Source: Candidatus Accumulibacter proximus (GTDB taxonomy: Bacteria; Pseudomonadota; Gammaproteobacteria; Burkholderiales; Rhodocyclaceae). Taken from it: DNA of 11,595 bases. Location: assembly GCA_016709675.1 (NCBI GenBank), contig JADJMH010000025.1, forward strand, positions 1 through 11,595. The letters are read 5' to 3'. Below, piece by piece: positions 1-6,280 of this stretch; the first letter of the stretch is position 1; each line of letters starts with the position of its first letter. Below the pieces are notes generated by a model. That model saw nothing but the letters and a program-made list of their open reading frames with translations. It was not told the origin of the DNA and made no database searches. The position numbers and the translations under genes are program-made.

Positions 1-60
1 CCAGCGCTCGGCATGGTAGTAGCGCAGAATTTGCGCTTCCGTTTCAGGGGAAATGGTCAA
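1..60 (-). CDS. IS21-type transposase (IstA-like), first 20 codons only
   Basis: The first 20 codons read from a TTG at 60: TISPETEAQILRYYHAERW follows the start residue. This matches, from memory, the N-terminus of a group of IS21-family transposases that begin with an acidic TPE/SPETEAQILRYYHAE(K/R)W helix ahead of a helix-turn-helix. The TTG is chosen because a GAGGA lies about 7 bases upstream and no ATG or GTG is in frame nearby. The gene runs off the left edge, so the DDE catalytic core cannot be checked. It directly follows the accessory ORF, whose end overlaps it. Confidence 0.6.
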   Translation of the reverse strand, partial: MTISPETEAQILRYYHAERW

Positions 61-495
61 CTCGGGTTCCTCTTCGATCAGGTGAGATGGCGGATGGAAC
101 CCGGCAGCTACCCAGGAAGCCTTGCCTGAGCAGGCCCGAACAACACGTACCGCAGAAATGGCAGCGCACCGTCCGGAGCGTGGCCGGCAACCCGGCCGCA
201 GCCGGTTCCCGGCCCACCGCCGAGTTCGCCGCCAGTAGATCATCTTGTGCCGGTGGCATAGAACCCTGATGCGTCACCTTTTGCTGGCGCCGCCGGTAAC
301 GGCGGGTTCTTTCGGCATGCTTGAAGCGGCCTCGCCGGCTGCTTTGGTAGCGGCGGCCGGCTTCCTCGACGGGAAGCGCGGCGTGCGGCCTGCGCGCAGC
401 CAGCGGCAATCAATCTGGCCCCGGTCGCAGCGGCTGCAGACGACGACCTGGGTTCGGCAGTGATGGCACAGGAAGAGTCGGCCGGTGGCTTCCAT
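44..495 (-). pseudogene. IS-associated Cys-rich accessory protein, frameshifted
   Basis: From ATG 495 the reading begins MEATGRLFLCHHC and continues with CSRCDRGQI, a cysteine pattern known from small proteins of unknown function encoded just upstream of IS21-type transposases. The frame then changes twice, near 405-415 and near 365-375. The second frame gives GCAQAARRASRR and the third gives AGRRYQSSRRGRFKHAERTRRYRRRQQKVTHQGS (in pieces under 20 residues: AGRRYQSSRRGRF, KHAERTRRYR, QQKVTHQGS), ending with a second cysteine cluster RCHFCGTCC. Spliced together the three pieces give a protein of normal order for this family. The breaks could be decay or sequencing error. No function is known; the paired CxxC motifs suggest zinc binding. 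Confidence 0.55.
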
Positions 496-1040
496 TGGCG
501 GTTCCCGTCACGCCAAGGAGCCATCGACAGGAAGAGGCCGCTCGTGAAATACTCTCCCTGCACCCGTGCCCGGCACGGTGTGGGGCACGGCATCGGTGTG
601 AACTTTGCGGGTTTGGCCGGTGTCGTGCTCGTTCTTCTTGGCGGGCCCTTTTTACCGCATCGCGAACCGGCTTGTCATCCCTGCCTGGCTCCCTTGGCCG
701 ATCAGAGGCAAACTTCCCCGATGGTCTGCGCGCGGCAGGGCGTGTCTTCGTCGCCCTTCGGGCTCCTTCCGACACGCCCCTGCCGCAACATCGGCGTCCA
801 GCCGTCCTCAAACCCCCGATTTGTCTCGGCCGCGGACCATCCCTCGCCGGCAGCCTCCTCTACGCCTCGCAGCCAACTATCGGCAGTTCTTGACCGCCAT
901 TGACATCACCGACGAAGACCTCGCGGCATCCATCATCGACAGGCATCAACGGCGGCCAAGCCGATAGAATCCGCCCACAGAAAGCAAGCGACCATGCTCT
1001 CAGCATCAGATTGAAAGGCAATCGACAAAGTAGAATTACA
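496..1040. other. About 545 bases with no gene recognised
   Basis: Several overlapping ORFs cross this stretch on both strands, but none has a recognisable motif, a clear ribosome binding site or a consistent frame. The longest plus-strand readings are rich in R, P and S, as expected from random high-GC DNA. It lies between the accessory ORF start and the proposed IS edge and is unusually long for a 5' non-coding part of an IS21 element, so it may hold a second, older insertion or a remnant gene. It contains the hairpin described at 732-786 and a short 13-base palindrome (CGTGCC-C-GGCACG) at 565-577. Confidence 0.5.
732..786. repeat. Long inverted repeat (15-bp stem) with a nested hairpin in the loop
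   Basis: The left arm GCGGCAGGGCGTGTC (732-746) pairs with the right arm GACACGCCCCTGCCGC (771-786), leaving one extra C as a bulge. The 24-base loop itself contains GCCC-TTC-GGGC (752-762). There is no T-run after either arm, so it is not a standard intrinsic terminator. It sits in the gene-free part of the insertion region. It could be an IS subterminal structure, a REP/MITE-like element or a structured RNA; the sequence alone does not decide. Confidence 0.6.
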
Positions 1041-1286
1041 TGCCCGGGCTTTTTGAGAAGTTGTTTTTTTCGAACTCGGGGGTGAGGGCTCTCCCCAGGT
1101 ACCAGCCCGCATCTGAACCTGGTTGAACCGGCACCAGAAGAATGAGCGCGAGGCGAAGCGCCACGTAAAGCACGAAGCACGTCGGGAGAAACATCGGATG
1201 CCCTAGGCCTTCTCGGGCATGGCGACCGAAGCTAGCGAACGTGGAAGCAAGCGCAGACGATTGTCGCGGCTCACCAAGGGTTGCAT
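1036..1286 (-). pseudogene. Membrane glycosyltransferase of ArnT/PMT (GT39/GT83) type, N-terminal part only
   Basis: An ATG at 1286, three bases after the wecE stop, opens MQPLVSRDNRLRLLPRS.. and reaches a stop at 1203. Adding one base near 1203-1207 joins it to the reading from 1194, giving the hydrophobic segment CFVLYVALRLALILLVPV followed by QPGSDAGWYLGRAL. A first membrane helix followed by a loop with an Asp before a W/FY motif and an A-L stretch is how ArnT/PMT-like transferases begin; in that family the loop Asp is catalytic. The protein normally has over 450 residues and 10 or more helices, but here it stops after about 80, at the proposed IS edge near 1040. Family assignment rests on the first 45 recognisable residues, so it is plausible rather than certain. 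Confidence 0.5.
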
Positions 1287-1289
1287 GGT

Positions 1290-2432
1290 TTACGATGCTT
1301 GCTCCATCATGACAGCGGCGATGGCGGCCTGAACAACGCTGGGTTGATGCTCTTCCAGACCAATCCAAAGAGGGAGGCGGACCAGACGTTCCGACAGATT
1401 CCAGGTATGGGTCAGATCGCCATGTGCCCGCCCGACGCGTTGCCCGTAGGGGGAGCGATCCAGCGGAACGTAGTGGAAAACCGGGTGCATGTCGTGTTCC
1501 CTCAGTTTCGCGATGAACTCGCTGCGGCGCGCCAGGTTGGGCAGTAGCAGATAGTACATGTGAGCGTTGTGGGCGCAGTTTGCCGGCACGATTGGGCGGC
1601 GGGCGCGGCCTTGCCGTTCGACATCGGCAAGCCATAGGTGGTAGGAGTTCCATATGGCCAGTCGCTTGCGCGTGATGACCTCGGCTTCTTCCATCTGGGC
1701 CCACAGAAAGGCTGCGATGAGTTCCGATGGAAGATAGGACGAACCGATGTCAACCCAGGTGTACTTGTCCACTTGACCGCGAAAGAAGCGAGCGCGGTTG
1801 GTGCCTTTTTCGCGAATGATCTCTGCGCGCTCTGCCAAGGTCATGTCATTGATCAGCAGGGCGCCCCCTTCGCCCGAGATGATGTTCTTCGTCTCATGGA
1901 AGGAGAGTGCGCCGAGGTGGCCGATGGTACCCAGCGGACGGCCGTTGTAGGTCGACATGATTCCTTGGGCTGCATCCTCGATCACCATCAGCCCATGCCG
2001 TCTGGCGATGTCCATGATGGTGTCCATCTCGCAGCCGACGCCCCCATAGTGCACCGGGACGATCGCCTTGGTGCGCGGTGTGATGGCGGCCTCCACTTTC
2101 GTCTCGTCGATGTTCAGCGTGTCCGGGCGGATGTCGACGAATACGGGTACCGCACCGCGCAGGACGAAGGCGTTGGCGGTGGAGACGAAGGTATATGAAG
2201 GCATGATCACTTCGTCACCCGGCCCGATGTCGGCCAGGATGGCTGCCATCTCCAGCGCTGCGGTGCAGGAGTGGGTGAGAAGCGCTCGCCGTGTTCCGGT
2301 GGTCTGTTCGAGCCACTGGCTGCACTTGCGCGAGAAGCTCCCGTCCCCTGCGAGGTGTCCCTGGGCATGCGCTTGCGAGATATACCAGAGCTCTTTGCCC
2401 GTCATGTAGGGCTTGTTGAATGGGATGTTCAT
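1290..2432 (-). CDS. wecE: dTDP-4-amino-4,6-dideoxygalactose transaminase (WecE/RffA)
   Basis: Intact 380-residue DegT/DnrJ/EryC1-family aminotransferase, the full length of E. coli WecE. It uses PLP and glutamate to convert dTDP-4-keto-6-deoxyglucose into dTDP-4-amino-4,6-dideoxygalactose (dTDP-Fuc4N) in the cytoplasm. Long blocks match the E. coli enzyme as I recall it: GDEVIMPSYTFVSTANAFVL (72-91), DTLNIDE, AIVPVHYGG, EDAAQG (Asp153, pyridine nitrogen), SFHETKN (Lys182, the Schiff-base lysine), IIREKGTNR and FFRGQVDKYTW. The ATG overlaps the methyltransferase stop by 4 bases and has a GAGGA at 2439-2443, six bases upstream. Such strong conservation separates it from general sugar aminotransferases such as ArnB or PglE. 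It fixes the sugar class made by this operon. Confidence 0.94.
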   Translation of the reverse strand: MNIPFNKPYMTGKELWYISQAHAQGHLAGDGSFSRKCSQWLEQTTGTRRALLTHSCTAALEMAAILADIGPGDEVIMPSYTFVSTANAFVLRGAVPVFVDIRPDTLNIDETKVEAAITPRTKAIVPVHYGGVGCEMDTIMDIARRHGLMVIEDAAQGIMSTYNGRPLGTIGHLGALSFHETKNIISGEGGALLINDMTLAERAEIIREKGTNRARFFRGQVDKYTWVDIGSSYLPSELIAAFLWAQMEEAEVITRKRLAIWNSYHLWLADVERQGRARRPIVPANCAHNAHMYYLLLPNLARRSEFIAKLREHDMHPVFHYVPLDRSPYGQRVGRAHGDLTHTWNLSERLVRLPLWIGLEEHQPSVVQAAIAAVMMEQAS

Positions 2433-3310
2433 GCTCGTTCCTCGGGTTTCCTGGCCACTAACAACAATGAGCCGCCCACTGGGAAACGAATCCCTGCGCG
2501 AATCAACTGCCGCTCGGCGTTCATGATGCCTTCAAACAGACCATTGAGGAGTTTTGGAAGCCTCAACTCGGGCAAAACCTCCTCATCACTAGGTGATTTC
2601 CTCTGTAACTTGCAGGAGGCAATCATGGCAGGCAAAAGCAGGGTCACGAAGGAAGTCTCGAATAGCACTTGGAAACCAGCCCGGGTCACCTTTTCGCGCA
2701 ATTCACCGGCTCGATAGCGGCGCACATGGCAAGCACGATCATCTTGCAGGCTCCACAACCAGGGATGTTGGGGAACCGTGAGGGCAATTCCCCCACCAGG
2801 TCGTAAGGCGCGCAGAATTTCCGTCAGCACCTGTTCATCCTCTTCAATGTGCTCCAGAACATCAAAGGCCCCGATAACATCGAATTCATCCATAAACGGG
2901 ATATCACGCGCATCCATTTGCAGTAGGGTGGCTCGTCCAGCCCTTTTGGCCGCGTAGGTCAGGCCGGCGCTGAATATTTCGCTGCCAGTGAGGGAAGCCT
3001 CGGGATAGGCGGTTGCAACGCCGGAGAGCACGTAACCTGTCCCACATCCAATTTCGAGAAAATGCCGAAAACCCTGGAAATATCTCGACAGAACCCAGAT
3101 GATAAGGCGGTTCCGGGCACGGAACCAAAAGTTGCCGGCCTCCAGGCTTGCCAAATATGCATAGGCCTCGGGTTGGAAACCAGCGCCACCCTCGGCCATT
3201 TCAGGCGCGAGCGCCGTAATGCCGCCTCGCTGCTGAGGAAAGTGGCCGCACTGCGGGCACTTCCAATCAGGTAAATTGTGCACGAAATGGCAACGGGAGC
3301 ATCGTTTCAT
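2429..3310 (-). CDS. Class I SAM-dependent methyltransferase with N-terminal zinc ribbon
   Basis: 293 residues. An N-terminal zinc-ribbon-like knuckle carries CxxC pairs at Cys4/Cys7 and Cys18/Cys21. A Methyltransf_11/23-type fold follows, with SAM motif I FLEIGCGTGYVL (84-95), an acidic residue after the next strand (TGSEIF, 108-113), DARDIPF (133-139), motif IV-like GAFDVLEHI (147-155), and LRPGG (169-173) before TVPQHPWLWS. The substrate is not readable. Inside a run of amino-sugar and polyprenyl-carrier genes, an N- or O-methylation of the sugar, or of a group attached to it, is the natural inference. Start ATG 3310 overlaps the GtrA stop by 4 bases and has AAAGG about 9 bases upstream; the stop overlaps wecE by 4 bases. 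An unrelated target is possible. Confidence 0.85.
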   Translation of the reverse strand: MKRCSRCHFVHNLPDWKCPQCGHFPQQRGGITALAPEMAEGGAGFQPEAYAYLASLEAGNFWFRARNRLIIWVLSRYFQGFRHFLEIGCGTGYVLSGVATAYPEASLTGSEIFSAGLTYAAKRAGRATLLQMDARDIPFMDEFDVIGAFDVLEHIEEDEQVLTEILRALRPGGGIALTVPQHPWLWSLQDDRACHVRRYRAGELREKVTRAGFQVLFETSFVTLLLPAMIASCKLQRKSPSDEEVLPELRLPKLLNGLFEGIMNAERQLIRAGIRFPVGGSLLLVARKPEERA

Positions 3311-3712
3311 GGGGCGCTGCCTTTGCTAGAAGGTAGGAATACCCAATATTTCTGCATGAGAAACAGACTCACCGCCACCAGGAAAATGGCCACGAACTGC
3401 ACGAGTTGATGAGGCAGACCCATTCTGTCCGCTGCCAGCCAGAGCAAGACAAAGTTGAGGAGATATCCGACGGCATAGGCCGTGAGATAGCGTATGAGGG
3501 TGGTCTGGGCGGCCGCCCCGATGCTGGAACGTCCAGTTGCGGTTGGCCAGGAAGGTGATTAGCACACTGATGACGTACAGTCCTGTCATGGCCGTCTTGT
3601 GGCCTACTCCGATCCGGGTCAGCGCCAGATAGGTCAGATATAGGAGGATGTTGGAGGTCAGGCCGACAGCCGCGTACCTCAGGAACTGGGCGTGGGTGCC
3701 GCTGGCTGTCAC
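3307..3712 (-). CDS. GtrA-family polyprenyl-phosphate-sugar flippase, one frame break
   Basis: Read from the GTG at 3712 (TASGTHAQFLRYAAVGL..), the frame breaks at the CCCC run 3516-3519 (GGGG on the coding strand). Removing one base gives a 134-residue protein ending ..YWVFLPSSKGSAP, a normal length for GtrA. Four membrane helices fall at about residues 11-33, 41-56, 74-95 and 102-122. NRNWTF (57-62), before the second half, is a usual GtrA signature. GtrA proteins are thought to flip undecaprenyl-phosphate-linked sugars to the periplasmic face. It follows the acetyltransferase with a 4-base GTGA overlap and overlaps the methyltransferase start by 4 bases. These exact joins on both sides make a functional gene with a base-calling error more likely than a dead one. 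Confidence 0.82.
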
Positions 3713-4482
3713 GACGTGGTCTCCCGTATCCAGTGAAAGGTCATTTGGGGTGCGTGAAACCGGAAGCCCAGGCGCGCATACAGATTGAGCACCCGCTCGT
3801 TGCGGGCGGCGATACTGGTGCGCACACCCTGCAAGCCAGCCGAGGCAGCGTACAGGATCATGCTTCGCCACGCCCGTAAGCCATAGCCCTGACCTTGAAA
3901 GGCTGGCGCTACCGCGTTCAGGTGCCAGTAGCAGAACTTGTCTGGCAGTATTTCTGTGACAAAGAATGCCACGGGCGCTTCCCCCTCCGTCATGACTAAC
4001 GGGCGCTGGCTCGGATGGTCGAGACTGGTGCGGACCCAATTCTGGTAGCGCGCTCTGCTGAGTTGGTCCCCCAGCCGGGGGTCCATGTGAAAGCGCTCGT
4101 TATGGAAGGCAGTTCCTGCGATGTCCAACAAAGCGGGCAGATCAGCCTCTCGGGCAGGTCGGACCGGAAGGATCTGGCTGTCTTCCACAAGAACAGTGCC
4201 GGCCAAGGCTAGTTCGGGCTGGTAGACCATCTCGATGAAGCGAAAGCCGTGGGATTCGAAAAACATGGATTCGCGGAGTCGGTCGTGCTGAAGCCGGCAG
4301 CTCACCAGGCCGACGCCGGCGCGGTCGCGAGTCGCCTCAAACGCCACCATTGCTGCGTCAGCATCAGGACCCGAAAGAGATACATGCGAAATCTGCCACA
4401 CCGGGTAGCCAGTGACGGCCGCGTCCCACGGTGCCTCAGACCAGGCAAGAAAGAGGCTGGGATGTTGGAGTCGGTTAGGCAT
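3709..4482 (-). CDS. GNAT N-acyltransferase, WecD/RffC-like (dTDP-amino-sugar acetyltransferase)
   Basis: 257 residues in two parts, as in WecD: an N-terminal half-domain (about 1-100, with WDAAVTGYPVWQI resembling WecD's start) and a GNAT catalytic domain (about 105-255). READLPALLDIAGTAFHNERF (in part: ADLPALLDIAGTAF, 113-126) matches the WecD stretch that contacts the dTDP-sugar region. The acetyl-CoA loop is VAPAFQGQGYG (191-201), followed by ARNERVLNLYARLGF (226-240). WecD acetylates the 4-amino group of dTDP-Fuc4N, so its presence in the same operon as wecE is coherent. Similarity outside these stretches is modest, and it is about 30 residues longer than E. coli WecD; a different acyl donor is possible. 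The ATG overlaps the preceding glycosyltransferase end by 8 bases. Confidence 0.8.
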   Translation of the reverse strand: MPNRLQHPSLFLAWSEAPWDAAVTGYPVWQISHVSLSGPDADAAMVAFEATRDRAGVGLVSCRLQHDRLRESMFFESHGFRFIEMVYQPELALAGTVLVEDSQILPVRPAREADLPALLDIAGTAFHNERFHMDPRLGDQLSRARYQNWVRTSLDHPSQRPLVMTEGEAPVAFFVTEILPDKFCYWHLNAVAPAFQGQGYGLRAWRSMILYAASAGLQGVRTSIAARNERVLNLYARLGFRFHAPQMTFHWIRETTS

Positions 4483-5493
4483 GGTCGGGACCGGTCGAGG
4501 AGAGCGTGGCGGATCGGGTGACCTGACGTATCACGTACTGCGGTTTGCGGTTCACATTGAGATGCAACCTGCCCAAGTATTCACCGATAACCCCCAGGGC
4601 CAGCAGTTGGGCACCGCCAAGAAGCAGGATGGCTATGATAGTGGAGGCATAGCCCGGGACGACGATATTGGATATCAGGAACTGGACTAGGTAATACAGG
4701 CCAACCAGGAAGCCCGTCGAGGCGGTTGCGAAACCTAGTGCGCTTACGGCTTGAAGGGGGATCAGGGAGAAATTGGTATAGAGGTTCAGGGCCAAGCCCA
4801 GGAGCTTGCTCACGGAGTAACCCGATCGTCCCTGGGACCTGGCATGGTGCTCCACCGTAACGCTGCCGATGCGGCTGGTACACCAGGCCAGTAGACCATC
4901 CAGGTAGGTGAAGTTCAGTTCGTAGAAGAGCACGCTACGGGCCAGTTGACGGCGCATGATGCGAAATGGGGTGGGGGTAACCGGGTTGCGGAACACCGTC
5001 CGGTAAAAGCGCCAGACCACACTGGCTCCCAAGTTTCGCCAAGCCGCATGGCTGCGGTTGTCTGGGCAGCCATATACCAGGTCAAGACCCTCCAGGCGGA
5101 TGTGATCCAGCATCTTTGGAATCTCTTTCGGAGGGTTCTGCAGGTCGTCGTCCATGGTCACCACATAGGCGCCACGGGCCAGTCCCAAGCCGCACATCAG
5201 GGTATTGTGCTGACCGTAGTTGCGCATGAGTTGCACACTGACGAGATGCTTGTCATAGATCTCCGTCAGAGATTGCATTACGCCCCAGGAATCATCCCGA
5301 CTGTCGTCATCCACCAGGATGATTTCGTAGCGGGGGTGATGCCTTCCAACACCGTCGTCAGGCGCTCCAACAGGGCTGGCAGGGTAGCCGACGAGTTGTA
5401 GACGGGCACCACGACGGACAGGTCCAGGCTTGGTGGTTCGACCGGTAACTTGTCAGCGTTGATCGGTGACGTGATGGAGGGGGCTGAACTCAT
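4475..5493 (-). CDS. Polyprenyl-phosphate glycosyltransferase, GT2, DPM1/ArnC/GtrB-like, one frame break
   Basis: Reading starts at ATG 5493 (MSSAPSITSPINADKLP) and changes frame at the G5 run 5332-5336. Adding one base there gives TPRYEIILVDDDSRDDSW and a 339-residue protein. The GT-A core has LSVVVPVYN (25-33), VDDDS (61-65), the metal/nucleotide motif MDDDLQNPPKEI (114-125), GRSGYSVSKL (222-231) and NFSLIPLQ. Two C-terminal membrane helices follow at about 255-275 and 284-305, ending with GEYLGR. This layout matches ArnC and GtrB, which move a nucleotide-activated sugar onto undecaprenyl phosphate at the inner membrane. With WecE and WecD nearby, the donor is probably dTDP-Fuc4N or an acylated form. 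The start overlaps the amidohydrolase end by 41 bases, and the ribosome binding site is weak. Confidence 0.88.
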
Positions 5494-6268
5494 CGTCTAA
5501 TCCAAGGAAATGGTAAAGATTTCGGTAGGCGATGTTGTGCCGCTTGTCGTCCGGGAGATCGCCGGCGAACTCCTCGAAGCGTTGGCGTACCTGGCGAGGA
5601 CTGTGTTCTGGCCAGTCTGTACCGATACAGATTCGCCGGTCGAAGTGTCGGAATAGAAAAGCCAAGTCCAAGTCCACAGAGCTGCCCGGATATTTCATCA
5701 TGGTCAAGGACAGGTCCAGCAGAAGGTTGGCGTTGAAGCGCACCAGTTCGGCATAGCGCAGGACCTCCACGTCCCCGCCATGAACCAGTATTACCCGGGT
5801 GCCAGGCGCCTGGCACAGCAGGTCGACGAGGGACAGGAAGGGATCCCGGATCGGGTGGTCAGCCAGCCCGCAATGCATATAGGTACAGAAGAAGACCGTC
5901 AGACCTGCTGTGCCGGCAGCGCGCAGGGAGGGACCCAGGCTGTCGAGCCGTCGTGTCAGCCCGGAGAAGCGGGGGTGTATCTTCACGCCCCTGTAACCCA
6001 TCCGGCGCAAGGCGAACATATCTTCCGGACTGGCGTCCCTGGTGGGGTTGAAACCTGCAATGGGGATCAGGCCCGGATGGGCATTGCAGTGCTCGATGAA
6101 GTTCACGTGATCGTAACCCCCCACGCCATCGAGACCGATGGCGCAGGCCCCCAGATAGCGCGCATCGCTCAGTTCCGTCATCAGGGTGTCGAAGTCAGCT
6201 CGCACGGCACGGCCCAGCCAGTTACCACTGAGGGTGGGGTGGGCGAGGGAGTCCAGCAGGGGCAGCAT
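5453..6268 (-). CDS. Amidohydrolase-superfamily metal-dependent hydrolase (COG2159 type)
   Basis: A TIM-barrel hydrolase of about 271 residues. Visible motifs are GVKIHPRF (94-101), where the barrel carries a Lys/His pair, VILVHGGD (159-166) with the second metal-site His, and IGTDWPEHS (215-223) with the catalytic Asp. The N-terminal metal motif, usually HxH after a strand, is reduced to DSLAHPTL with a single His. An in-frame GTG at 6292 exists, but ATG 6268 has a GAGG eight bases upstream, so ATG is preferred. The substrate is unknown. In this operon it could remove a formyl or acyl group from a carrier-linked amino sugar, the job ArnD does in the L-Ara4N route with an unrelated fold, or cleave the product of the ATP-grasp ligase; both are inference. 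Confidence 0.75.
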   Translation of the reverse strand: MLPLLDSLAHPTLSGNWLGRAVRADFDTLMTELSDARYLGACAIGLDGVGGYDHVNFIEHCNAHPGLIPIAGFNPTRDASPEDMFALRRMGYRGVKIHPRFSGLTRRLDSLGPSLRAAGTAGLTVFFCTYMHCGLADHPIRDPFLSLVDLLCQAPGTRVILVHGGDVEVLRYAELVRFNANLLLDLSLTMMKYPGSSVDLDLAFLFRHFDRRICIGTDWPEHSPRQVRQRFEEFAGDLPDDKRHNIAYRNLYHFLGLDDEFSPLHHVTDQR

Positions 6269-6276
6269 GTCGGCGG

Positions 6277-6280
6277 CCTC
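6277..6280 (-). promoter_or_regulatory. Ribosome binding site choosing the amidohydrolase start
   Basis: GAGG on the coding strand overlaps the TGA stop of the ATP-grasp gene (6279-6281) and stands 8 bases before ATG 6268. The upstream GTG at 6292 has no comparable site. The overlap also suggests that translation of the two genes is coupled. Confidence 0.5.

Larger units (their letters stand above)
1..1040 (-). mobile_element. Probable IS21-family insertion element, partial (right end in window)
   Basis: The left part reads on the minus strand into an accessory ORF and then an IstA-like transposase start, the usual order for one group of IS21-type elements. The proposed right boundary is near 1040, where the plus strand ends in ..GTAGAATTACA; read on the minus strand it begins TGTAATTCTAC, and a TG...CA end is typical of IS21 elements. 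Just beyond it a membrane glycosyltransferase ORF is cut off, which supports an insertion there. The other end, any target duplication and istB lie outside the window. The exact edge could lie anywhere between about 1040 and 1085, because the last residues of the truncated protein no longer look like its family. Confidence 0.4.

Noticed and set aside
460..967. Overlapping plus-strand readings of 120-147 codons, one ending DITDEDLAASIIDRHQRR
   Set aside because: The closing segment looks protein-like, but the rest is R/P/S-rich high-GC noise, with no ribosome binding site and no family resemblance.
1041..1085. Possible intrinsic terminator near GGGCTTTTTGAG and the T6 run
   Set aside because: No GC-rich stem precedes the T-runs on the strand that would need it.
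1638..2198. 186-codon open reading on the plus strand
   Set aside because: It is antisense to wecE, whose motifs and length match a known enzyme. The plus-strand protein has no recognisable motif.
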